Source: Amoeboradix gromovi (Eukaryota > Sanchytriomycota > Sanchytriomycetes > Sanchytriales > Sanchytriaceae). From it: DNA of 21,932 nt. Numbering within the stretch: position 1 is the stretch's first letter; each line of letters begins with the position of its first letter. Shown in pieces: positions 7,951 to 16,298 of this stretch. The stretch lies in contig JADGIF010000086.1 of assembly GCA_018985225.1 (NCBI GenBank), positions 1 to 21,932 of the forward strand, in the 5' to 3' direction. The notes beneath the pieces are model-generated. The model was not told the origin of the DNA, did not search any database, and saw only the letters and a program-made list of their open reading frames with translations. The position numbers and the translations under genes were made by a program.

Positions 7951-8910
7951 CTAAAGTGGAGACATTTGATACAAGTCAATGCCAGTCTCAGTTAGCAGTG
8001 CCATATTAGTTTTGCAGGTTGAAATACCCTTAAATTGTCCTTGGAGGACTAATTGCAACTTTTTGTGATGATATCGGAAAAGGCCGATTTTACTAACCAA
8101 AAGACATCCTAAAATGCTTAATTCGACTTGAATGCACTCGAAGGATTCCCTGTATATTATTTTAGACTGATGTACAATGAATTCGAATGCTGTACAAGCA
8201 TAAATGATAGAATCCTTTACAAAAAAACTCTTAATGGGATAGTCAGACAATCTTGAGGTATTTATAGTTGTCATATTGTTAAGATCTATTTCCAATATAT
8301 TACCTGTATACGAACCAATAAACAACTCTGTATTTTGAATAAAACTGCAAGACGCTTCCTCTGTTCCATAAAATGTCTTATTTTTATAAAATCCGTTCGA
8401 GCATACAACCAGATCATCATGTATACTAGTAATTGACTCTTCATGTATTGGTTTTAGTGATTTGTAACTGTGCAAAATGTTTCCTAATTCGGTTCCTAGT
8501 AATTGCACATCAGCGTTTATACAAGTTATCATCTGTGAAGAAGGGTATTCAGTTATTGTATCCGATATTTTATAAATCTTTGAGTTATCGTTATCGACAG
8601 CTATACACCAGCTCTCTGATAGTGCAATAATATTGGCTATTATAGATATTGACTTTGTAAAGTAAAATAGCTTATGCGGAATGCTTTTGTAAATATCCTT
8701 GAGTACTATGTTCTCATTTATTGCCTCTTCAAATAAACTTATTGGTTTGAGACTAATTATTTTCACCTTTTCAGTCTCTGTAGATTTTTCAACTGTAGAA
8801 TTCACTTGGGTTGACTGTTCATGTTGTTCTGAATTATCAGTTTGTATGTCTTTATCTGCCTTTTCATTGGAAATCTGTGAGAATATTACAAATTTACTCG
8901 TGCTTAACAT
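7951..8910 (-). CDS. beta-propeller-like protein with three N-terminal QT-type motifs
   Basis: 319 residues. Residues about 17-48 are disordered and acidic and contain KDIQTD, EQSTQVN and EKSTETE spaced about 11 residues apart, resembling serial binding sites for dynein light chain LC8. From about residue 75 onward there are repeated short strands typical of a divergent WD or propeller fold (SESWCIAVDNDNSKIYKI, LLGTELGNILHSY, LFIGSYTGNILEIDL, CLLVSKIGLFRYH). There is no membrane segment. I cannot name the family; an LC8-bound scaffold such as a dynein intermediate-chain-like or nucleoporin-like protein is one possibility. Confidence 0.65.
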   Translation of the reverse strand: MLSTSKFVIFSQISNEKADKDIQTDNSEQHEQSTQVNSTVEKSTETEKVKIISLKPISLFEEAINENIVLKDIYKSIPHKLFYFTKSISIIANIIALSESWCIAVDNDNSKIYKISDTITEYPSSQMITCINADVQLLGTELGNILHSYKSLKPIHEESITSIHDDLVVCSNGFYKNKTFYGTEEASCSFIQNTELFIGSYTGNILEIDLNNMTTINTSRLSDYPIKSFFVKDSIIYACTAFEFIVHQSKIIYRESFECIQVELSILGCLLVSKIGLFRYHHKKLQLVLQGQFKGISTCKTNMALLTETGIDLYQMSPL

Positions 8911-9156
8911 GTTTTAAGTTTTTAACTGGGACATAATCTAGAATTTGCACACTTTATTTTCCTGAATTTTACCGCTCAATTGCACCTATATTCAATGTAC
9001 GCTAGAATAGTCCTCCAATCATGCGAACCATATCGAGGTAAGAATGAGCTGGTTGACAAATAGGAAGAATTAGCAACAGTAGCTTGTGGCGCAGGGTATA
9101 AGAGACAAAATATGCACCATTTCTGTTCCAGTTGAATAGTTTATTAAAATTCAAAT
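8911..9156. other. intergenic stretch with nothing recognised
   Basis: Lies between the propeller-like gene start and repeat copy 2. No coding frame, RNA gene or clear palindrome is visible. It must contain the promoter of the propeller-like gene. Confidence 0.4.
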
Positions 9157-9343
9157 GAATGTATGCTGTACCTGCTAGTTATTTCCTTAGAATTGACATA
9201 TTCAGGATTACATCTATTTATTCCATTTACCGGAAGAATATCGACTATTTAAGCTACTAGAAAAATCTGGAAAAGTCTTGAAATTATACAAAAATGCATA
9301 CAAATTCGCGATAAATGATTTATTCAAGAAAACAATCGAGCTG
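9157..9343 (+). repeat. dispersed repeat family R, copy 2
   Basis: A 187-bp copy of the element at 4441-4609 in the same orientation, with about 18 extra bases in the middle. It ends 8 bp from the SLC12 stop codon at 9352, so it forms most of that gene's 3' untranslated region. On the minus strand it supplies AATAAA (within CTTGAATAAATCATTTATCG). Confidence 0.9.
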
Positions 9344-9351
9344 GTTTAATC

Positions 9352-12169
9352 TTAAAATGAGCTTGTAACAACCTCAAATCCAGATCCCTTAACCAGGATT
9401 ACTCTTGGTAAATCAGCACACAAAACATCCACATATTCCAGGTAATCTACAGCTGTTTGATTTATATTGGGAAGTGGTAAATTACAAAACACTAGTGGTG
9501 ATTTCGCAGATCTTTTCTTCATTATCGAATTCACTCTTACAGATGTGTTCATATAATCAATTTTGGTTTTATCTCTACGTTAAGTACGATTACAATTTAT
9601 GCTGCTTCAAATATGGTGAAATCATTTTAGATTGATCATCTCTGATAAACAAATGCAACGAGTTCTTTCTTTGGCTTCCCATATCGTTTCTTAATTTCTT
9701 TAAATACTCCTGTCGTTCTTGCAGTTGCATTGTCTTTTCATAGGTGAACTCGCTAATATCGCTATCTCCTATCTCTATTACTTCACTGTATGCTTCAATT
9801 CTCAATTCTATTAGTGCGTCTTTAAGTTGCTTCCCAATCTCGACACTGTTATCAGTAAGTTCTGCTAGCGCGAAAATTCTAAGTTTACATTTGCGCCAGA
9901 TATTGTGTTTTTTAAGCAAGTGAGGCAAAATCGAGAGCATCCCTCCATCGTGGCGAATCCAATAGATATCTATGTATCCTGACTGCACATTGGCCACGGA
10001 AGGAAATTCAAGCATCGATTTTATCAGTATCAGCCCTTTTTTACAAATTAAAACTGCTTTGATGGCTTCTACATATTGCTCGCATTTATCTAGTGAATCT
10101 CTCTTTGTAATATATCCCATTACCACAGTATTTGGACTTAGTTTGCCTAATCCTGCCAGTTGCACTGCGTGCGCTATTCCATCCACTAAGCTTCTACTAA
10201 CCAAAACTTCTGCGAATCCATTGATGTCATATTCTTCCATTTTAGTCTTCAATAGCACTTGCAATTTTTCATTCTCTTTGCTCTGGTACACCATATTAAG
10301 ATCTTGTGTTATTATCACGCTCAGTAATATAGTTAATCCTCTTCCCTTTTTAAGTTGGCTAAGAAATGACAAAATAATGGGAAGTGAATTATCATCTGTA
10401 TTTACTGTAGAAAATCCTATCATTTGCGGCCTCCAATTTTTGCTGTTAGGCACTTCATACTTCTCTAATCTAACAAGATTTTGTTGACTAATTTGCAAAT
10501 TAAGAGCAAACAGGGCATCTCCCCAGTCTACTACTGCGCCATAGTACTGCACATATCCTATGACCAGGGACATGGCAAAGATAGCACCCAAAGCAATCCT
10601 CCAGTCAAAAGCAAACATTAAAAATAAACTCAGGATACCTCCGATAAAACTAACTGACCAGTGGTAATATCTAAAAGTAGGGCGCCATCCTGGCGATTTA
10701 AGAAATCCTAAAAGGGCGGTGCTCCAGTTCAAAAAACAAAAGGTAAGTAAATTAGCCAAAGATGCAGCTTTTGATAAAAGTTCAAAGTTACTAATTTGAA
10801 GAATGAACAGAGCAACGCACATTGTGATGATAATGACACGCCAATATCTCTTAGTATGATCATTTTTGCTATTCAAAAAACCCAGAACAGGAAGAATATC
10901 ATCATTACTCATTGAGGCTAGGATTGAATTGGCACCAGAAAAGCAATAAATGGCAGCTCCCAGAGCTATAAAAAATATAAAAACAAGTATAACAGAGTCT
11001 CCGGGCCATGCAATTAGCGCAGTTACCAATTTATTTGTATATTGAGCCCTGAGCAAGTCCCCTTCAACAACACACCCCAGTAAAATAATTAAAACTGAAT
11101 AAATTACAGAAATGGTTAAGATTGAAGAAAATAAACCTACTTTCAATGACTGAGCAGGCGATTTTAAAGAACCGCTTCTGTTTAATCCAGGTATTATGCC
11201 GCTAACACTGGGAAAGAATATAGTAAAGAAATACATAAAAGGACTGCTTAGCAAGTACTCAGGGCTATAGTAATCATAGTTCGGGTTCATGTTCTCAGGC
11301 AGTATTCCTGGAAGAGGTTTAATTCCGCTATCTCTGGGAGTACTACTGAATATCCCAATAAACAAAAACAGGATAGCTAATATCACAAAAGTGAATAAAC
11401 CCATATTAATATAGTACAATCTTTGTTTGTTTAGTATTTGGGTAGTGGTGAGTAGCAGCAATAAAACAGATCCATAAATGTGAGTGTTCCAAGCTACGTC
11501 AGGAAATGAAATAACTGGGAATAAAACAGCTAAAATTAAGGAAGCACCACTAATATATATAGTAGAGGATATGCATAAGCTAAACCACAATATGATGCCA
11601 ACTGATACCCCAATTTCTTTTCCTAGACTTCTGGATATCATATAGTAAGGACCTCCAATTGAGGAGAATAGCCCGTTGGAAGCAATTGCAGCTACAGAGG
11701 TACAAGTTAGTACAATTAAAAACTGGCTAATTAGTAGATAAACCAAAGTCATTGCCACACCAGAGTTGCCGACAATCCATGGCATACGCAAAAACACAGT
11801 TATCCCTATACAAGCATGAATACAAGGTATATAAACACCACTCCATGTGTTGAGATAAACTTTAGGTTTCTTGGGTTCTTCTTGAGGGCTAGTAACACCT
11901 AACTGTGGAGGCTTTTGTTGAAATGCATCAAATGATCGAGTTGAGAGATAATTGACCATATTATCCTGATCGTTACCTTGATCAAACAATATTAGGTTAT
12001 CTGAACGTACGCTTGAATTGTTATCCTGATCTCTGTTTGGTCTTCTATAATACGGTGATGGCTTGAGGTTAGCTGGTATATCATCTAGGGACTCAATAGC
12101 CATCTCTATGTCCGACTCATTAATCTCGTCTCTATCAAAAAGCTTCTCAAGATTATGTCTTTTGCTCAT
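9352..12169 (-). CDS. SLC12-type cation-chloride cotransporter, two exons with a 19-nt intron
   Basis: Exon 1 is 12169-9594 and exon 2 is 9574-9352, giving about 932 residues. A polar, acidic N-terminus of about 105 residues precedes the membrane core, which begins NTWSGVYIPCIHACIGITVF with FLRMPWIVGNSG. About twelve helices follow to about residue 565. The soluble C-terminal domain includes NLQISQQNLVRLEKYEVP and NSKNWRPQMIGFS. Exon 1 would stop at QHKL. Exon 2 supplies the family ending, with FCNLPLPN, YLEYVDVLCADLPRVILVKG and FEVVT. SLC12 proteins couple chloride to potassium and/or sodium transport; the yeast member Vhc1 sits in the vacuole. The start and ending fit the family well. Whether it is a K-Cl or Na-K-Cl type cannot be told by eye. 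Confidence 0.92.
9575..9593 (-). other. ultrashort intron (19 nt) in the SLC12 gene
   Basis: The minus-strand segment is GTAATCGTACTTAACGTAG. It starts GTAAT, contains a branch-like CTTAAC six bases before the end, and ends TAG. Its length is not a multiple of three, and reading through it gives an immediate stop. Removing it (TT|A, Leu) joins HKL to DKTKIDYMNTS and restores the frame into the conserved SLC12 C-terminus. Confidence 0.75.
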
Positions 12170-12219
12170 AAAATACTAAAAAATATAGTTAACTGTGTTT
12201 CAAGACGCTTTGATAAAGA

Positions 12220-12235
12220 TCGGTAACGTTACCGA
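12220..12235. promoter_or_regulatory. 16-bp perfect palindrome containing CGG-N8-CCG
   Basis: The sequence TCGGTAACGTTACCGA is a perfect dyad 51-66 bp upstream of the SLC12 start codon, in the 108-bp spacer to RRP40. The CGG-N8-CCG core has the form of sites bound by dimeric Zn2Cys6 fungal transcription factors. It is notably GC-rich against an AT-rich background. A hairpin in RRP40's 3' end is the alternative. Confidence 0.4.
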
Positions 12236-12277
12236 GATCGCTAATTACTTATTTCAGGTAATAAATTTATTTGTATT

Positions 12278-12757
12278 TTACTTTTTAATAACTTGCTTTA
12301 AAAGCGCGCTGTATTCGTCAATATCTAGATATTCTCCACGCTTTATTATGTTATACAGAACAACTAATATAGCTGGATCCTCATGGTTTATAAAAATCAT
12401 TCCGTTTCTGCCAACTAGGCACTCAAAATTGAAATATTTGGCTAGTAGAGACTTGTACTCGTTGAACCTGGTGCAATAATTGCAATTGACTTTTACTACC
12501 ATTCCTGATCGTAGTAGCCCAACGGATTCTCTACAGGATATCATTGGATCAGGCACTGTTTCTGTTATTTGCCCATAAATTGCATCTCCAACTTCCAATA
12601 TTTGCTTGTTCCTTTTTACTACATTTCTAAAATCCAGGTTGCTAATTATAGCAAATTGCGTACTGTTTATATAAATTTTGTAATACTCGCTTGATAATTT
12701 TGAATCTACAATACCTATTGCGTAGTCTTTTAGTTCTGGGAAATATAATTTTGTCAT
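12278..12757 (-). CDS. RRP40: exosome cap subunit Rrp40, lacking the N-terminal barrel
   Basis: 159 residues. It starts MTKLYFPELKDYAIGIV, equivalent to the RYxPxxxDxVIG that opens the S1 domain of Rrp40. The S1 part continues KRNKQILEVGDAIYGQI and CRESVGLLRSGMVVKVN. The KH part has the hallmark GRNGMIFIN. Rrp40 is an RNA-binding cap subunit of the RNA exosome, in nucleus and cytoplasm. Yeast Rrp40 is about 240 residues; the missing 60 or so are the N-terminal beta domain that contacts the ring. An in-frame stop lies just upstream of the ATG, and I found no upstream exon within 150 bp. It is either genuinely shortened or its first exon is unseen. Confidence 0.8.
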   Translation of the reverse strand: MTKLYFPELKDYAIGIVDSKLSSEYYKIYINSTQFAIISNLDFRNVVKRNKQILEVGDAIYGQITETVPDPMISCRESVGLLRSGMVVKVNCNYCTRFNEYKSLLAKYFNFECLVGRNGMIFINHEDPAILVVLYNIIKRGEYLDIDEYSALLKQVIKK

Positions 12758-13112
12758 TGTTTAAGTTGTTTGAAGGGAATACAGGAGGCACGGAAATCCA
12801 TTATAAAAGTAGACTAATTTTATATTACCCGATATTTATCGCCTAGAAATTAGAAAAAATATATCTGCCATGGTTTTTCAGCCAAGTGTTTCCTCTATAA
12901 TTTGTAACGGGCATTGGCTGTGCTTAAAAATGACTAGAAAGTCTTGGTGCTTCTGTATTAACTTTTAAGTAACTACTGGGCATGCTGACTACTTAAAATT
13001 CATTAAAATATACTACTGGGATTTGTGTTTGACTACCTTGGGACTCTTCCTTGGAAGTTTATCGTTGATGAAATGATTTAATGAGTACCTTCTTTTTATA
13101 GAACAGGCTAAA
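12758..13112. other. intergenic stretch with no intact gene
   Basis: Holds the RRP40 promoter. Just to its right, on the plus strand, lies a frame ending WDTKYKN that repeats the last seven codons of the membrane ORF at 64-246. The rest of that gene is absent here: homology stops at 13113. Confidence 0.5.
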
Positions 13113-13198
13113 TGGGACACCAAATATAAAAACTAGACTAACTCGTTTTTAAAGGTGTACCATACGGAGTAAATGCTATCATTAATAAAAGATCTTCT
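13113..13198 (-). repeat. inverted copy of window positions 2-87
   Basis: Read on the minus strand, 86 bp align without gaps to positions 2-87 with four mismatches. The segment spans the last 21 codons of one gene and the last seven codons of its tail-to-tail neighbour, so it is a piece of a duplicated locus and not a single-gene domain. Similarity may continue left of the window. Confidence 0.9.
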
Positions 13199-13540
13199 AT
13201 TATACCAATCTTCTTTCATTGATTGTATTCCTCTTTTTAAAATAAAACTAGAAGACCCTGCTTCTCGTTCAAATATATGAGGTCTTTGAGCATCTAAGCA
13301 AAAGGTGCATCTTCCTAGACGGTACTCTCTTCTAGAGTCATTTTGTAATGTTATACTAACATCATTACTCTTATCTATTTCTTTGAAGTGTAATCTATGG
13401 ACAGTCTCCCTGACTCTTGTCTTGCTGAATTTCAATTTCGTTTTAACTGTTGCGACAACTACATCTTCTTCAATGTCAGTGTCCCGCTTTTTCTTCTTTG
13501 ATTTACTGGTCTATTAAAGCTTTTGCTTTCTCTTGGTCAT
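13133..13540 (-). pseudogene. pseudogene related to the gene at the left edge
   Basis: From ATG 13540 the frame reads MTKRKQKL and then meets two adjacent stops, TAA and TAG (13511-13516). The same frame then stays open for about 125 codons to TAG 13133. The open part is basic at first (SKSKKKKRD), then KFSKTRVRETVHRLHF, a C-x2-C motif (LGRCTFCLDAQ), and the duplicated ending FINDSIYSVWYTFKNELV. No ATG exists between the double stop and IQSM late in the frame, and no GT donor within about 90 bases upstream offers a short intron over the stops. It is probably a broken duplicate. The family is not recognised. Confidence 0.6.
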
Positions 13541-14268
13541 AAATTTATTAGGAAAGGTCTCTATTTATGTGCAAGATCAAATGAAAATATACCCTATTAT
13601 GAATCAGTATTATGATAAAGATTGGATGACAGAGTAAGAGAAAAGCTGTACAGAATATTTATTTTTGAAATTTCGATACAAAAAGTTATTTATAAAAGTT
13701 ATTTATTCTCCTTTTATACTCGTCAACTCCGCAACTAGCTGAATGCCCACTCGCCTCTTAAATCCATAAAATTAATAAAGCTGAAATAATGTTCCAAGTT
13801 GTTACAGAAAGTGAGTCCAGTTTTTATATTTGATGTCCCAAATGTAATTTTATATTAATCCCAATCCTCAGTCTAGGTCGGTGAGATTAGCGAACTATCC
13901 AAACGTACGCGTCTAACCATAGCTGTCACTCTTATTGCTATTGATAATATATTTCAAGTGTTGTGCTAACCCATAAATGAAATTTGTTCTAGAAACTTAT
14001 GCATGAAGTGGTGCTTGTTATTAGGTAGATTAAGAAGTAGTGAAGATTTTAAAGATTTAGCTATCGCCATCCGTTATACTATTTAAAAACTCTCTGGAAA
14101 CATTTAAAATGAGGTCGTAAAACAGAAAGAATAACTCTGAAAGCCAAAAACTGAAGTTAGTTTCAGATCTGCTGAAGTTGGTGGCACAACAGTGGTAGTA
14201 CTTTCAAAATTTGTATCAGAAGTAAAAATTCGATATTTTATGGTTAGTATGTCAATTGAAAATCTTAT
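13541..14268. other. gene-free stretch with repeat debris
   Basis: Apart from the 33-bp remnant at 13814-13846, I see only a short plus frame near 14000-14085 (KWCLLLGRLRSSEDFKDLAI before a stop). It looks coding-like but has no support. No RNA gene was recognised. Confidence 0.4.
13814..13846 (+). repeat. third, short copy of the left-edge duplicated segment
   Basis: 33 bp match positions 61-93 with three mismatches (AGTCCAGTTTTTATATTTGA then TGTCCCAAATGTA). On the minus strand it encodes YIWDIKYKN, matching YMWDTKYKN at the end of the ORF at 64-246, flanked by stops. It reaches past the point where the 13113-13198 copy ends, so it is an independent remnant. Confidence 0.75.
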
Positions 14269-15465
14269 TTATTCTTCTGTCGATGCACTTAGATAATATC
14301 TCATAACATTCTGCTCCAATATCTTTATTACCTCTTTTTCTGCCAAATCCAAGTTCAACATAATTTCATCCACAGAATTATCCATAGAACTCTTAATTTT
14401 GGATCTTAATTTACCGCTTAAATTGATTTCGTTTCTGGACCCGCTTGCAATAAACTCGTTATACAACATATCAATCGATTCTTTTGCAGGAGTAGATTTA
14501 ATCATATCATATTGAAATAAAAATAACGAGTTTTCTAAGCAGAAGTAATCAGCACATATTTTTGAAAACGCTTCCCATTCCTGCTTGTTTCTTATAAGAC
14601 TTTTTATATCCTGCGACTTTTCAATCTTCTTTTTATAGGAAAGAACAACTGGCATTATGAAGCTTAGAGTGTTACTCATTATCACTATAATGAAAGGGTA
14701 TATTCCTGGTAGTGCTGTATCAGCAGCACTCGGATTCTTCATCTTACCCAAAAGTGCGAAATGAGCTCCGGATGCAAAAATTAGGACAAAGAAGAGCAAT
14801 GAACTGGCTAGCATCTCAAATTTCACTAAATATGGATCTTTAACTTTCCTTAGCAACACAAAAAAGGTGAATGTCATAATTGTATACAAAGATACCATGG
14901 TGAAGATGATTGGCAGAGTGTCTACACATCTAAACCCACTATAAGCAGCACCAAACACAAATCCAAACAAAATGATTATCATTGGTATACCTATAGCTCT
15001 TTTCCAGCCACCTGAAGCCTTTTTTACCTGTAAGTTCATGCTGTCACTAGACTGATTTGCAGATTTGCTACCGCTTCCTCGTTTCGTTACATAACGGGAC
15101 AAAAGACTCTTTTCAAAGCCGTCCAAGTTTTTATAGCCTAACACTTTTGTTTGATTGTAATAATACAATTTGAATAAAAACAGACAACGCATGAAATATA
15201 TTCCGACAAAAGTGAATATGCTCATAGGTAACGAGAACGCAGTGAGAATACAACTTTTTTCTCGAACTGCAATTCCCCATAAGGGTGAAAGATTCAAAAA
15301 AGTAGAAACAGCGGTAAACAAGTTTACGACAGACAATACCATTAAAGGCTTCCAGTCTCTTTTTTCAATATATACCGAGTGTCTACGGTAAATCAGCGCA
15401 ATTGGTCCCACTACATGGTAAATGACAATAAACACAAAAAACACGTAGAATCCGTCGGAAAACAT
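14269..15465 (-). CDS. seven-helix receptor fused to an RGS domain
   Basis: 398 residues. Seven hydrophobic segments lie at about 5-24, 41-60, 73-100, 156-176, 184-206, 217-237 and 252-276, with a polar Ser/Lys-rich loop (120-155) between helices 3 and 4. The C-terminal part (about 295-395) is an RGS domain, recognisable by EWEAFSKICADYFCLENSLF and IDMLYNEFI, followed by INLSGKLRSKIKSSM. RGS domains speed GTP hydrolysis on G-alpha subunits. Receptor-RGS fusions are known from plants (RGS1) and fungi, where they act at the plasma membrane as signal-tuned GTPase activators. The protein appears complete in one exon. The ligand cannot be inferred. Confidence 0.85.
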   Translation of the reverse strand: MFSDGFYVFFVFIVIYHVVGPIALIYRRHSVYIEKRDWKPLMVLSVVNLFTAVSTFLNLSPLWGIAVREKSCILTAFSLPMSIFTFVGIYFMRCLFLFKLYYYNQTKVLGYKNLDGFEKSLLSRYVTKRGSGSKSANQSSDSMNLQVKKASGGWKRAIGIPMIIILFGFVFGAAYSGFRCVDTLPIIFTMVSLYTIMTFTFFVLLRKVKDPYLVKFEMLASSLLFFVLIFASGAHFALLGKMKNPSAADTALPGIYPFIIVIMSNTLSFIMPVVLSYKKKIEKSQDIKSLIRNKQEWEAFSKICADYFCLENSLFLFQYDMIKSTPAKESIDMLYNEFIASGSRNEINLSGKLRSKIKSSMDNSVDEIMLNLDLAEKEVIKILEQNVMRYYLSASTEE

Positions 15466-16298
15466 CAGGTGGCTTTAGTAGAGCCTTTGAAAATTACAAA
15501 CTGCAGTTGGTATGGCCCTGCCAGATCCCCTCTTACTGCAGCTCGTTCAGCATTGACAAAAATCAAAACACAGGTACTACAACGCCACTGGTAACTTTGC
15601 AAAAAATTGCCCAATGGGACCCAATTTCAGAAAATGTCAGTAGCTCAAGTCGGAGGACCACTTGGAAAGATGTGTCAGTCCAATAATATGCCATTAGCCT
15701 TCTCTCAATATGAAAATGCACTGGCAATATCACTTTCAAAATAGCTTGGCTGATTAACACTTGGGAATACGTTGCATTATCTCAACCAATAACCATTTTC
15801 ATATTCTATCTTGATGTTTGTAATGACGTCTTGTTCACAAACAAGGCAGCATCTGGATGTCTTTCTCTCGTATCTGGTGACATGATAATGGGAGTATGTC
15901 TTCTTGGTGTTCCTCCTACTTAGAATTAAGGATATTTTTTCAGAATGGGTCTCATGTATTGGGCGAAATGTATTACTAATTGTTTTATAACATTCACAAC
16001 TTTATCGAAATTAATTTAAGAGATTTAATAGCTTTCTTCAGACTTTTAAGTACGCTAGACAGAGTTGGTTACACACGAGCAGACTTCATCGAATTTTTGC
16101 GATGTCATACAAAGTGCAACTTTAAAGTAAACCTTTTGAAACCTAAAATATAGCATCTTAAATGTATCTTCTGCAAAAAAGCAAATCTTAGTTTTTACAA
16201 GTTATCCAATTTCCCCTGGTTACGAACACCAAAAGATGAGTGTGTGACATACCCCAGTTGTAAAAACAGTACAAAGGAGTACTTGACGCATCTGACTC
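15466..16298. other. 833-bp stretch with no supported gene, some coding-like plus-strand fragments
   Basis: Several plus-strand frames lack an ATG but have protein-like composition: a frame reading TPLVTLQKIAQWDPISENVS that ends near 15680, and one reading AWLINTWEYVALSQPITIFI and on to GVCLLGVPPT that ends near 15920. The minus ORF at 15563-15760 overlaps them and is no more convincing. This may be an eroded gene; no family is recognised. The right end holds the CAP gene promoter. Confidence 0.35.

Noticed and set aside
9972-10487. Plus-strand 171-codon ORF
   Set aside because: Lies wholly antisense to the SLC12 coding region, whose protein is clearly homologous to a known family.
15563-15760. 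Minus-strand 65-codon ORF
   Set aside because: The opposite-strand frames look at least as protein-like; neither has homology, so the region is described as a relic-bearing gap.
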